Source of the DNA: JAAXGX01 sp965203565
Lineage (GTDB): Bacteria > Acidobacteriota > Vicinamibacteria > Vicinamibacterales > UBA8438
Assembly (NCBI GenBank): GCA_965203565.1
Contig: OZ241896.1
Span: 1,116,001 to 1,180,000, forward strand
Length of the DNA stretch: 64,000 bases
Reading direction: 5' to 3'
Shown piece by piece: positions 1 through 8,039 of this stretch. A model generated the notes under the pieces. That model searched no databases, was not told the DNA's origin, and saw nothing but the letters and a program-made list of their open reading frames with translations. Made by a program: the position numbers and the translations under genes. Position 1 is the stretch's first letter. Each line of letters begins with the position of its first letter.

Positions 1-516
1 TACACACCGACCCGGTATGGAGACGTGCTGTTCGCCGGGTCCGGTGAGGCCATCGATGAAATCGGCAAGTCCGCGGTCAACCTGATCCGCGGACCGGCGT
101 GTTGCGGCGGCGACGTCATCATCTTCAGACCGTCCATCGACGTCGACGCCAGATTTCTCGGCTACGCAACGGATTGCCCGCCGGCCGCCCACCAGAAGGC
201 ATGCATGGGGCGGGGAATCACGGTCATGCATATCTATTGGAGCGATCTCAAATACATGACCGTAGCGCTTCCACCGTTGCAGGAGCAAGCCGCCATCGTC
301 CGGTATCTCGATCACGTCGACCGGCGCATCCGGCGCTACGTGACCGCTGTTGATCGCGCTGTCAGCATCGCCCGTCGACAGATTGGTTCTTTACGAGAGT
401 ACCGTTCACGCCTGATCGCCGATGTCGTCACCGGCAAAATAGACGTGCGCGCCGCGGCGGTGAAACTACCGGACATTGATCCTGCCGATCCCGCTGCGCC
501 GTGCGCGACGACATGA
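1..516 (+). CDS. hsdS: Type I restriction-modification specificity subunit, C-terminal part (5' end outside window)
   Basis: HsdS gives a type I restriction-modification complex its DNA target through two target-recognition domains joined by helical spacers. About 171 residues are visible. They include a recognition-domain strand (YGDVLFAGSG), the conserved turn PPLQEQAAIVRYLD that starts the spacer helix, and a long amphipathic helix rich in R, E and I ending in VVTGKIDVR, which is typical of the second spacer. The reading frame is open to base 1, so the start, the first recognition domain and presumably hsdM lie upstream. Its stop codon overlaps the next start as ATGA, which places it in one operon with the genes that lead to hsdR. 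Target sequence cannot be predicted. Confidence 0.9.
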   Translation, partial: YTPTRYGDVLFAGSGEAIDEIGKSAVNLIRGPACCGGDVIIFRPSIDVDARFLGYATDCPPAAHQKACMGRGITVMHIYWSDLKYMTVALPPLQEQAAIVRYLDHVDRRIRRYVTAVDRAVSIARRQIGSLREYRSRLIADVVTGKIDVRAAAVKLPDIDPADPAAPCATT

Positions 517-743
517 CCGGCAGCCTCCACCGTGACCACAATCCGCAATGCGAACGGGTCGGGGAGAAGCACAAGCATCGGTGGTCCGAACGTTACGGAG
601 ACAGGGAAGCATACGCTCCGGACGACGTGAGCGCGCCCGCTTCGGATCCGGTGGCGGTCTGGAAGGAGTTTTGCGCCGAAGCGCGCATTCGACACGAAGG
701 GCGGATGGAGCGCCCGTCGGCGACACAGGGAGAGTTGTGGTGA
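513..743 (+). CDS. Small protein of unknown function inside the type I R-M operon
   Basis: Encodes 76 residues, strongly charged, with no signal peptide or membrane segment and no domain I recognise. The middle (KHRWSERYGDREAYAPDD) and the acidic to basic C-terminal half read like a folded protein rather than a shadow frame. Position is the main evidence: its ATG overlaps the hsdS stop as ATGA, and its own TGA shares one base with the ATG of the next gene, so it sits in perfect translational coupling between hsdS and the DUF1828 gene. An in-frame GTG 12 bases earlier is possible but fits the coupling less well. It may be an R-M accessory or regulatory protein; this is inference from neighbours only. 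Confidence 0.6.
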   Translation: MTGSLHRDHNPQCERVGEKHKHRWSERYGDREAYAPDDVSAPASDPVAVWKEFCAEARIRHEGRMERPSATQGELW

Positions 744-1525
744 TGGACGTCAGCCGCATGTGCGGAGTCTTGCAGCGGGAGATGGGGTCCCTGTTCTCGT
801 GCTCGAAGCAAGGCGATCGTCTGCGCATTCGCACGCCGTACCTGTATCCGGACGGCGACTGCATCGATCTGTTCTGCAAAGTGGATGACGGCGGCGTGAT
901 GACGGTGAGCGACCTGGCGGAAACCACGGGCTGGCTGCGCATGCAGACGGCAGGTTCACGCCGGTCGCCGAAGCAGGCGCGCCTCATCGAGGACGCATGC
1001 GTGACGCACGGAATCGAGTTCTACCGCGGGATGCTGCAGGCGCGTTGCCGGACCGGCGACGAGTTGGCGCAGGTGGTCACGCGGGTTGCGCAAGCGGCGC
1101 TGCGGGTCTCCGACCTGTGGTTCACGTTCCGAACGCGGGCGGCCGAGTCGGTCGCGGACGAAGTGGCCGAGTTCCTGAGCGAGCGGGGTCTTGGATTCGA
1201 GCGCGCCGAGAAGCTGGCCGGCCGGTCGGGACGCGGGTGGACGGTCGATTTCCACGTACGGACCGAGCTGCGCAGTTCTCTGGTGCAGGTGTTGAGCACG
1301 GGGAACCGCGCGGCGGCGCACAGGGTCTCCGAGCACGTGCTGGCCGCTTGGCACGATCTGAATCACCTTGCGGCGGGTCCCGAGGCCCTGACCTTCGTCT
1401 CGCTGTTCGACGACACGGCCGACGTCTGGACGGACGAAGATCTGCGGCTGGTCGAGTCGTTGTCCACGGTGTCGCACTGGTCGCGGCCGGACGAGTTCGC
1501 CGCCGTGCTGAGCGCGCCGGCATGA
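743..1525 (+). CDS. DUF1828/DUF1829 domain protein inserted between hsdS and hsdR
   Basis: A 260-residue soluble protein. The N-terminal 90 residues match what I know of DUF1828: a stretch PYLYPDGDCIDLFC followed by DGGVMTVSDLAETTGWL. The C-terminal half (VDFHVRTELRSSLVQVLS, then ALTFVSLFDD) matches DUF1829. These paired domains have no established biochemical role and turn up in phage and defence contexts. Here the gene overlaps the small protein upstream by one base and hsdR downstream by four bases (ATGA), so it is made with the restriction complex. A control or antirestriction role is a reasonable guess, not shown. A longer upstream frame exists, but the coupled ATG is the best start. Confidence 0.8.
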   Translation: MDVSRMCGVLQREMGSLFSCSKQGDRLRIRTPYLYPDGDCIDLFCKVDDGGVMTVSDLAETTGWLRMQTAGSRRSPKQARLIEDACVTHGIEFYRGMLQARCRTGDELAQVVTRVAQAALRVSDLWFTFRTRAAESVADEVAEFLSERGLGFERAEKLAGRSGRGWTVDFHVRTELRSSLVQVLSTGNRAAAHRVSEHVLAAWHDLNHLAAGPEALTFVSLFDDTADVWTDEDLRLVESLSTVSHWSRPDEFAAVLSAPA

Positions 1526-4524
1526 CCACCGACACCAGCGAGCGCGGCCTCGAACGGTTGATCTGCGCCGCTCTGACCGGGTCGCCCTGCGAACCGGGCG
1601 CCGCATCGGGCGGGACGGTGCGCGAGCCGCGGCCGGAGTACGGCGGCTCCGGCTGGGTCTGCGGCGACCCGGACGACTACGACCGCGAGCACTGCGTCGA
1701 TTCGGCGCAGCTGGCGGCGTTCCTCCGGGCGACCCAACCCGAAGCGGCGGAGACGTTCGACCTGGGCGCGGACAGTCCGGCGCGGCGGAAGCTGCTGGCG
1801 CGCCTGGAGAAGGAGATCGCCCGGCGCGGCGTCGTGGACGTGCTGCGCCACGGCGTCAAGCACGGACCGCGCCACGTCGACCTCTTCTACGGCTCGCCGT
1901 CGCCCGGCAATCCGGCGGCGGCGGAGCGCTACGCGGCGAACCGTTTCTCGGTGACGCGGCAGCTCCGCTACAGCGCCGCCGAGCCGTTGCGCGCGCTCGA
2001 CGTCGGGCTGTTCGTCAACGGCCTGCCGGTGGTCACGTTCGAGCTCAAGAACAGCCTCACCAAGCAGACGGTCGACGACGCCGTGCAGCAGTACCGGCGC
2101 GACCGCGACCCGCACGAGCGGCTCTTCGCGCTCGGCCGCTGCGCCGTCCACTTCGCGGTGGACGAGCACGAGGTGCGCTTCTGCACCCACCTACAGGGGA
2201 AGGGGTCGTGGTTCCTGCCGTTCAACCGGGGCTGGAACGACGGCGCGGGAAACCCGCCGAACGCCGGCGGGCTGAAGACCGACTACCTCTGGCGGCGGAT
2301 CCTGACCCCGGACGGGCTGACCGAAATCCTGGAGCACTACGCGCAGATCGTCGAGACCCGCGACGAGCGGACGCGCCGGAAGACGCGCCGGCAGATCTGG
2401 CCCCGCCACCACCAGCTCGACGTGGTGCGCCGGCTCCTGGCCGACGTGGCCGCACACGGAGCGGGCCGGCGCTACCTGGTCCAGCACTCTGCGGGGAGCG
2501 GCAAGTCGAACTCCATCGCCTGGCTGGCGCACCGGCTCATCGACGTCGAACGGAACGGCGCGCGCGTCTTCGACTCGATCGTGGTCGTCACCGACCGCCG
2601 CATCCTCGACCGGCAGATCCGCGACACGATCCGGCAGTACGCCCAGGTCGGCGCGACGGTCGGCCACGCTGCGCGGTCGGGCGACCTGCGCCGTTTCCTC
2701 TCCGAGGGAAAGCGGATCATCGTCTCCACGGTGCAGAAGTTCCCGATCATCCTGGACGACATCGGCAACGAGCACCGGCGGCGGAGGTTCGCCATCGTCA
2801 TCGACGAGGCGCATTCCAGCCAGGGCGGGCGGACCTCCGCATCGATGTCGGCGGCGCTCGGCGCCGCGGGAGCGTCGGACGGCGACGACACGCTCGAAGA
2901 CCGGCTCAACCGGATCATGGAGTCCCGGAAACTGCTTCCGAACGCGAGCTACTTCGCGTTCACCGCCACGCCCAAGAACCGGACGCTGGAGATCTTCAGC
3001 GCGCCGCAGCCGCAGCCGGACGGCGCGGTCCGGCATCGGCCCTTCCACAGCTACACCATGAAGCAGGCGATTGAGGAAGGGTTCATCGTCGACGTGCTCG
3101 CGTACTACACGCCGGTCGCGAGCTACTACCGGCTGGTCAAGACGGTCGCAGGCGACCCGCGGTTCGACGTCAGGCGGGCCGGAAAGAAGCTGCGGCGCTA
3201 CGTCGAAGGGCACGAGCACGCCGTCCGGCTCAAGGCCGAGATCATCGTCGATCACTTCCATGATCGCGTGGCCGGGCCCCGCAAGGTCGGCGGCGAGGCG
3301 CGCGCCATGGTGGTGACGGGCCGCGTCGAACGCGCGATCCGGTGCTTCCATGCCGTCCGCGACTACCTGACCGAACGCCGCAGCCCGTTCCGGGCGCTGG
3401 TCGCCTTTTCCGGCGAGCACGAGCACGGCGGGGCCCAGGTGACCGAGGCGACGCTCAACGGCTTCCCCTCGAATCTGATCGCCGAACGGATCCGGGAAGA
3501 CCCGTACCGGCTGCTGATCTGCGCCGACAAGTTCCAGACCGGCTACGACGAACCGCTGCTCCACACGATGTACGTCGACAAGGTGCTGTCCGGCGTCCAG
3601 GCGGTGCAGACCCTCTCGCGCCTCAACCGCGCGCATCCGAAGAAGCGCGACGCGTTCGTGCTCGACTTCGTCAACGACGCCGACACGATCCGCGACGCTT
3701 TCGCCGACTACTATCGTACGACGCTCCTCGCCGACGAGACCGACCCCGACAGGCTGCACGACCTCAAGGCGGCGCTCGACGGCCGTCAGGTCTACAGCCG
3801 GGAGCAGGTCGATCGGATCGTCGCCCTCTACCTCGACGGCGCGGATCGCGGCCGGCTCGATCCGATCCTCGACGCCTGCGTCGCGGTCTACGTGGACGAA
3901 CTCGACGCGGACGGACAGATCGACTTCAAGAGCAAGGCGAAGGCGTTTCTCCGAAACTACGGATTCCTGGCGACGGTCCTGCGCTACACGAACGCCGAGT
4001 GGGAGAAGCTCTCGATACTGCTCGACTTTCTCGTCCCGAGGCTGCCGTCGCCGCCCGACGATGCGCCCGCCGGCATTCTCCAGGCGATCGACATGGACAG
4101 CTACCGCGCCGAGAAGCAGGCGGCGATGCAGCTCCGGCTCCCCGATGAGGATGCCGAGATCGGTCCGACGCCAGCGGCGGGCGGCGGGCGCCAACCGGAA
4201 CCGGAGCTCGATCTCCTCTCGAACATCGTCAAGGCGTTCAACGAACGGTTCGGGAACGTCCCCTGGGCCGACGCCGACCGGGTGCGGCGACTGATCACGG
4301 TGGAGATCCCGAGCCGCGTCGCCGACGACGCGGCCTACCGGAACGCCCGGCGCCGTCCGGACCGGCAGAACGCGCGGATCGAGCACGACAAGGCGCTCCG
4401 GCGCGTCATGACCGCCGTGCTCAAGGACGACACCGAGCTGTTCAGGCAGTTCAGCGACAACGACGACTTCCGGCGCTGGCTCGCCGAAACGGTGTTCGCG
4501 CTGACCTACGAGGCCGCGTCCTGA
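1522..4524 (+). CDS. hsdR: Type I restriction-modification enzyme, restriction/translocase subunit
   Basis: A 1000-residue HsdR: cuts DNA after ATP-driven translocation when the HsdM/HsdS complex finds an unmethylated site. The N-terminal nuclease core shows the PD-(D/E)xK signature around FELKN (Glu174, Lys176). The superfamily 2 motor follows: Walker A SAGSGKSNS (Lys328), a DEAH box at 428-431, motif III FAFTATPKN, and motif VI QTLSRLNRAHPKK. The C-terminal 200 residues are the helical region that docks on the methylase. Length is normal for the family and all key residues are present, so it looks active. Start is the ATG overlapping the DUF1828 stop. It is the last gene of the operon. Confidence 0.96.
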   Translation: MTTDTSERGLERLICAALTGSPCEPGAASGGTVREPRPEYGGSGWVCGDPDDYDREHCVDSAQLAAFLRATQPEAAETFDLGADSPARRKLLARLEKEIARRGVVDVLRHGVKHGPRHVDLFYGSPSPGNPAAAERYAANRFSVTRQLRYSAAEPLRALDVGLFVNGLPVVTFELKNSLTKQTVDDAVQQYRRDRDPHERLFALGRCAVHFAVDEHEVRFCTHLQGKGSWFLPFNRGWNDGAGNPPNAGGLKTDYLWRRILTPDGLTEILEHYAQIVETRDERTRRKTRRQIWPRHHQLDVVRRLLADVAAHGAGRRYLVQHSAGSGKSNSIAWLAHRLIDVERNGARVFDSIVVVTDRRILDRQIRDTIRQYAQVGATVGHAARSGDLRRFLSEGKRIIVSTVQKFPIILDDIGNEHRRRRFAIVIDEAHSSQGGRTSASMSAALGAAGASDGDDTLEDRLNRIMESRKLLPNASYFAFTATPKNRTLEIFSAPQPQPDGAVRHRPFHSYTMKQAIEEGFIVDVLAYYTPVASYYRLVKTVAGDPRFDVRRAGKKLRRYVEGHEHAVRLKAEIIVDHFHDRVAGPRKVGGEARAMVVTGRVERAIRCFHAVRDYLTERRSPFRALVAFSGEHEHGGAQVTEATLNGFPSNLIAERIREDPYRLLICADKFQTGYDEPLLHTMYVDKVLSGVQAVQTLSRLNRAHPKKRDAFVLDFVNDADTIRDAFADYYRTTLLADETDPDRLHDLKAALDGRQVYSREQVDRIVALYLDGADRGRLDPILDACVAVYVDELDADGQIDFKSKAKAFLRNYGFLATVLRYTNAEWEKLSILLDFLVPRLPSPPDDAPAGILQAIDMDSYRAEKQAAMQLRLPDEDAEIGPTPAAGGGRQPEPELDLLSNIVKAFNERFGNVPWADADRVRRLITVEIPSRVADDAAYRNARRRPDRQNARIEHDKALRRVMTAVLKDDTELFRQFSDNDDFRRWLAETVFALTYEAAS

Positions 4525-4629
4525 CGGAACCGGCGTCCTGCGGGGCCGCACGCCGCCCCGTCGGCCGGGCAGCCGGAAGGCGCGCAAGCGCCGCGTCGAC
4601 GTCGGAGTTGTGATACGATTGCAGTCGGT

Positions 4630-4660
4630 GCGCGGGCCCTCCGGCGGGTCCGCGCTTTTT
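4630..4660 (+). terminator. Intrinsic terminator-like hairpin between hsdR and nadA
   Basis: A 10-bp stem (GCGCGGGCCC pairing with GGGTCCGCGC, one G-U pair) with a 6-base loop TCCGGC is followed by five T. It lies about 100 bases after hsdR. A -10-like TACGAT sits just upstream at 4614-4619, so the hairpin could instead end a short leader RNA in front of nadA and act as an attenuator. A second hairpin (CGCGC, loop ACGA, GCGCG; 4696-4709) sits next to the nadA ribosome site. Confidence 0.7.
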
Positions 4661-4725
4661 GTTGTCGCGAGTTTGAGAAAAGTTTCACAGGTCGCCGCGC
4701 ACGAGCGCGTGGAGGAGACGGGCAG

Positions 4726-5856
4726 ATGGACGTCGAGCTCCTGACCCGGTTCGAGAACGAGCAGATCGGCGAGCGGCAGCCGTTGCCGGAACGGTATCTC
4801 GGCCTGCCGGACGGCGAGATGGCGGAGCGGATCGCGCGGGCGCGGGCCGACCTCGGATCGCGGCTGCTGATTCTCGGCCACCATTACCAGCGGGACGAGG
4901 TGATCCGGTTCGCCGACCATACGGGCGATTCGTTCAAGCTGGCGCGGCAGGCGGCCGACCGGCGCGAGGCCGACTGCATCGTGTTCTGCGGCGTCCACTT
5001 CATGGCGGAGAGCGCGGACGTGCTGAGCGCCCCGCACCAGCAGGTGATCCTGCCCGACCTGGCCGCCGGCTGCTCGATGGCCGACATGGCGGAGGCCGAC
5101 CAACTCGAAGTCTGCTGGGAAGAGCTCCGGGCGCTGGGCGCCGACGACGTCGTGCCGGTCACCTACATCAACTCGGCGGCGGCCATCAAGGCGTTCTGCG
5201 GCGAGCGCGGCGGAGTCGTCTGCACGTCGAGCAACGCCGGGCCGACGCTGGAGTGGGCGTGGCGACGCGGCCGTCAGATCCTGTTCCTGCCGGACCAGCA
5301 CCTCGGCCGCAACACGGCGTACGCCATGGGCGTACCGCTCGACCAGATGGTGGTCTGGGACCCGGACCTTGCAGGCGGCGGCGTCTCGCCCGACCGCCTG
5401 CAGGCCGCGCGGATGATTCTCTGGAAAGGGCACTGCTCCGTCCATACCCGTTTCAACGTGAAGCAGATAACGCACCTGCGGCGCGAGCATCCCGGCCTGA
5501 AGGTCATCGTGCACCCCGAGTGCACCTGGGACGTCGTCCAGGCGGCCGACGACAGCGGCTCCACCGAATACATCATCCGGAAGGTGACCGGCAGCCCGGC
5601 CGGGTCGGTCTGGGCGATCGGCACCGAAGTGCACCTCGTCAACCGGCTGGCGCAGGCGCTCGCCCCCGAGCGCACGGTGATGACGCTCGACCCGATCGGG
5701 TGCCTCTGCTCGACGATGTTCCGGGTGTCGCCGAACCACCTGCTCTGGGTGCTCGAAGGGCTGCGCGACGGAGTGGCGCACAACCGGATCGTGGTCCCCG
5801 ACCGCGAGAAGCACTGGACGCGGGTGGCGCTCGACCGGATGCTGGAGATCCACTAG
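4726..5856 (+). CDS. nadA: Quinolinate synthase
   Basis: NadA condenses iminoaspartate with dihydroxyacetone phosphate to quinolinate in de novo NAD synthesis, using an oxygen-sensitive [4Fe-4S] cluster. The 376-residue protein carries the family signatures LGHHYQRDEVI, FCGVHFMAESA, GCSMADM, YINSAAAIKA and HPECTWDV. The three expected cluster ligands are Cys88, Cys166 and Cys266. Length is usual. The ATG follows a strong ribosome site (GGAGGAG, 9 bases upstream). nadB and nadC are not nearby. The superoxide dismutase gene follows after 38 bases and may be co-transcribed, which would suit an enzyme with an exposed iron-sulfur cluster. Confidence 0.97.
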   Translation: MDVELLTRFENEQIGERQPLPERYLGLPDGEMAERIARARADLGSRLLILGHHYQRDEVIRFADHTGDSFKLARQAADRREADCIVFCGVHFMAESADVLSAPHQQVILPDLAAGCSMADMAEADQLEVCWEELRALGADDVVPVTYINSAAAIKAFCGERGGVVCTSSNAGPTLEWAWRRGRQILFLPDQHLGRNTAYAMGVPLDQMVVWDPDLAGGGVSPDRLQAARMILWKGHCSVHTRFNVKQITHLRREHPGLKVIVHPECTWDVVQAADDSGSTEYIIRKVTGSPAGSVWAIGTEVHLVNRLAQALAPERTVMTLDPIGCLCSTMFRVSPNHLLWVLEGLRDGVAHNRIVVPDREKHWTRVALDRMLEIH

Positions 5857-5894
5857 ACTGACCTGTTGCACCCGATCCGAAGGAGATTTCCCTG

Positions 5895-6494
<600 letters not shown>

Positions 6495-6508
6495 CGGCCA
6501 GGGGCCGG

Positions 6509-6557
6509 CAGCCCCGTGGGTGGAACCCCCGCGTGGCGCCGAGAGCGGCGAGGCGCC
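6509..6557. repeat. Left-end fragment of the dispersed inverted-repeat element
   Basis: About 49 bases match, with three or four single-base gaps and two or three substitutions, the left end of the full element at 60702-60879. The shared part starts at the CAGCC(C)CGTGG terminus and ends with the string GAGAGCGGCGAGGCGCC. The rest of the element is missing. The fragment fills the gap after the superoxide dismutase gene and stops one base before the GTG of the next gene. Confidence 0.7.
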
Positions 6558-6558
6558 T

Positions 6559-7347
6559 GTGTCCTCGGTCCTCTTCCTGTTCCTCACGCATCTCGGCGTC
6601 GGCATCGCGGGAACGCTGCTGCTCGTGAGCAGCGCGGCCGGCGTGAAGTTCTTCCGCTTCAACGCCGGCCTCGCCGCGGTCCTGCTGCTGGCCGCGCTCG
6701 CGTTCCGGCCCGACACCGCAACGGCCGCGGCCGGACTCCCCGCGCTGCTCGCGGCCACCGGGGCGCTGCTCGTCTACTGGGTCACCGTCGGGCGCGCCCT
6801 GGCGCGGGTCCGGCCGCTGCTGCTCCGGACGACCGCGGTCGGGGGCGCCGCCGCCCTCGTGGCGCAGGCGCTCGCGGCGGCGGCCAGCGAGACGGGGCTG
6901 TCGCCCGCCCTCACCGTCGCCAGCTTCGTCTCGTCGGCGGCGCTGCTCGGCGGCGCCTGCACGGCGATGGTCCTCGGCCACTGGTACCTGGTGCTGCCGT
7001 CGATGGACGTGTCGCACCTGCAATCGATCGTCAGGTTCCACATCGGATCGACCGTGCTGCGGATCGCGGTCGTCGGGGCGGTCGTCTGGGCGGCGCTGGC
7101 GACCTGGGAGTCGCCGTCCGGCGCCGGCTATGCGCGTTACGTCGCCTCGGTCGACGGCGTGTTCGTCTGGCAGCGCGTGCTGTTCGGCCTGCTCGGTCCG
7201 GCGGTGCTGGCGTACCTGACGTGGGAGACGGCGAAGATCCGCTCGACCCAATCGGCCACCGGCATCCTGTACGTCGACTTCTTCACGGTCATCGTGGGCG
7301 AGCTGCTGGCGAAGTATCTCCTGGTCTCCACCCGGGTGCCGCTGTGA
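6559..7347 (+). CDS. Polytopic membrane protein of unknown function
   Basis: About 262 residues with six or seven hydrophobic segments: SSVLFLFLTHLGVGIAGTLLL at the start, a second near residue 35, then others through AVLAYLTWET to the C-terminus. A conserved-looking loop, MVLGHWYLVLPSMDVSHLQ, could bind a cofactor, but I cannot place the family. The GTG start is chosen because the first membrane helix begins right after it and because a repeat fragment occupies the bases just upstream. The stop overlaps the next start as GTGA, so it is coupled to the zinc-ribbon gene. Confidence 0.75.
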   Translation: MSSVLFLFLTHLGVGIAGTLLLVSSAAGVKFFRFNAGLAAVLLLAALAFRPDTATAAAGLPALLAATGALLVYWVTVGRALARVRPLLLRTTAVGGAAALVAQALAAAASETGLSPALTVASFVSSAALLGGACTAMVLGHWYLVLPSMDVSHLQSIVRFHIGSTVLRIAVVGAVVWAALATWESPSGAGYARYVASVDGVFVWQRVLFGLLGPAVLAYLTWETAKIRSTQSATGILYVDFFTVIVGELLAKYLLVSTRVPL

Positions 7348-7808
7348 ATCTGACCGTCGTCTGCCCCGACTGCGCCGGCCGCCTGCCGGTGCGGGCCGCC
7401 GACGCGCCCGACTCGATCCGGTGCGGGGGGTGCGGCCGCGTCCTGCCGCTCACGGTGAGCGCGAAGGTCCGCGCCGGCGAGGAGGCCGACCTCTGTCCGG
7501 TCTGCGAAGGACGCGAGCTGTACGCCCGGAAAGACTTCGACCCGAAACTGGGGCTGGCCGTCATCGTCGCCGGCGCGCTCGTCAGCGCCGGCTTCTACTG
7601 GTACGGGATGGACGCCGTCGCCTACGGCGTGCTCGGCGCGGCGGCGTTGCTCGATCTGGTCGTCTACGGCCGTCTGCGTGACCTCTCGGTCTGCTACCGG
7701 TGCCACACCGAGTTCCGCGGCGACTACCGGCGGACCGCCGACGCCTTCGACCTGCACACCGCCGACGCACTGGAGCTCGAATGGGCGCGACGGCTCGGCA
7801 AGCGGTAA
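7344..7808 (+). CDS. Zinc-ribbon membrane protein
   Basis: A 154-residue protein with three Cys pairs: CPDC (residues near 7-10) with CGGC near 27-30, CPVC near 50-53, and CYRC near 116-119, arranged like two zinc ribbons flanking a hydrophobic hairpin (LAVIVAGALVSAGFYW and AYGVLGAAALLDLVVYG). It starts with GTG overlapping the stop of the membrane protein upstream, so the two probably work together at the membrane. No enzymatic motif is visible and the function is unknown. Confidence 0.8.
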   Translation: MNLTVVCPDCAGRLPVRAADAPDSIRCGGCGRVLPLTVSAKVRAGEEADLCPVCEGRELYARKDFDPKLGLAVIVAGALVSAGFYWYGMDAVAYGVLGAAALLDLVVYGRLRDLSVCYRCHTEFRGDYRRTADAFDLHTADALELEWARRLGKR

Positions 7809-7828
7809 CTGGATGGGCTCTTGCATCC

Positions 7829-8038
7829 ATGCGCGCCACCATCGCTTTCGGTATCGTCGTGGGGGGAACACTGGCGATCGGTTTCGGCGTGCCGCAGTGG
7901 CGCAGTGGAATCGCTGCAAGTCAAGTGCTGACTGACGGCGCGGTGCATGCGACAGTTGGAGCTGCGGTGGTCTGGTTGTGGTTGTTCGGGTTTCGGTGGT
8001 GGAATCGGCGGCACGTCGTGGACATGGAGGAAAAATGA
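7829..8038 (+). CDS. Small membrane protein, hypothetical
   Basis: A 69-residue frame with two hydrophobic stretches (ATIAFGIVVGGTLAIGF and ATVGAAVVWLWLFGF) and a charged tail RRHVVDMEEK. It begins 20 bases after the zinc-ribbon gene and ends one base before the stop of the convergent hydrolase gene. No strong ribosome site is seen. It looks more protein-like than a shadow frame, but it is unverified. Confidence 0.45.
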   Translation: MRATIAFGIVVGGTLAIGFGVPQWRSGIAASQVLTDGAVHATVGAAVVWLWLFGFRWWNRRHVVDMEEK

Positions 8039-8039
8039 G

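Noticed and set aside
4525..4725. NAD+-sensing riboswitch upstream of nadA
   Set aside because: The position is right for this class in Acidobacteria, but the conserved CAAC...CCCCG core I would expect in two tandem domains is not seen, so only an attenuator-like hairpin is reported.
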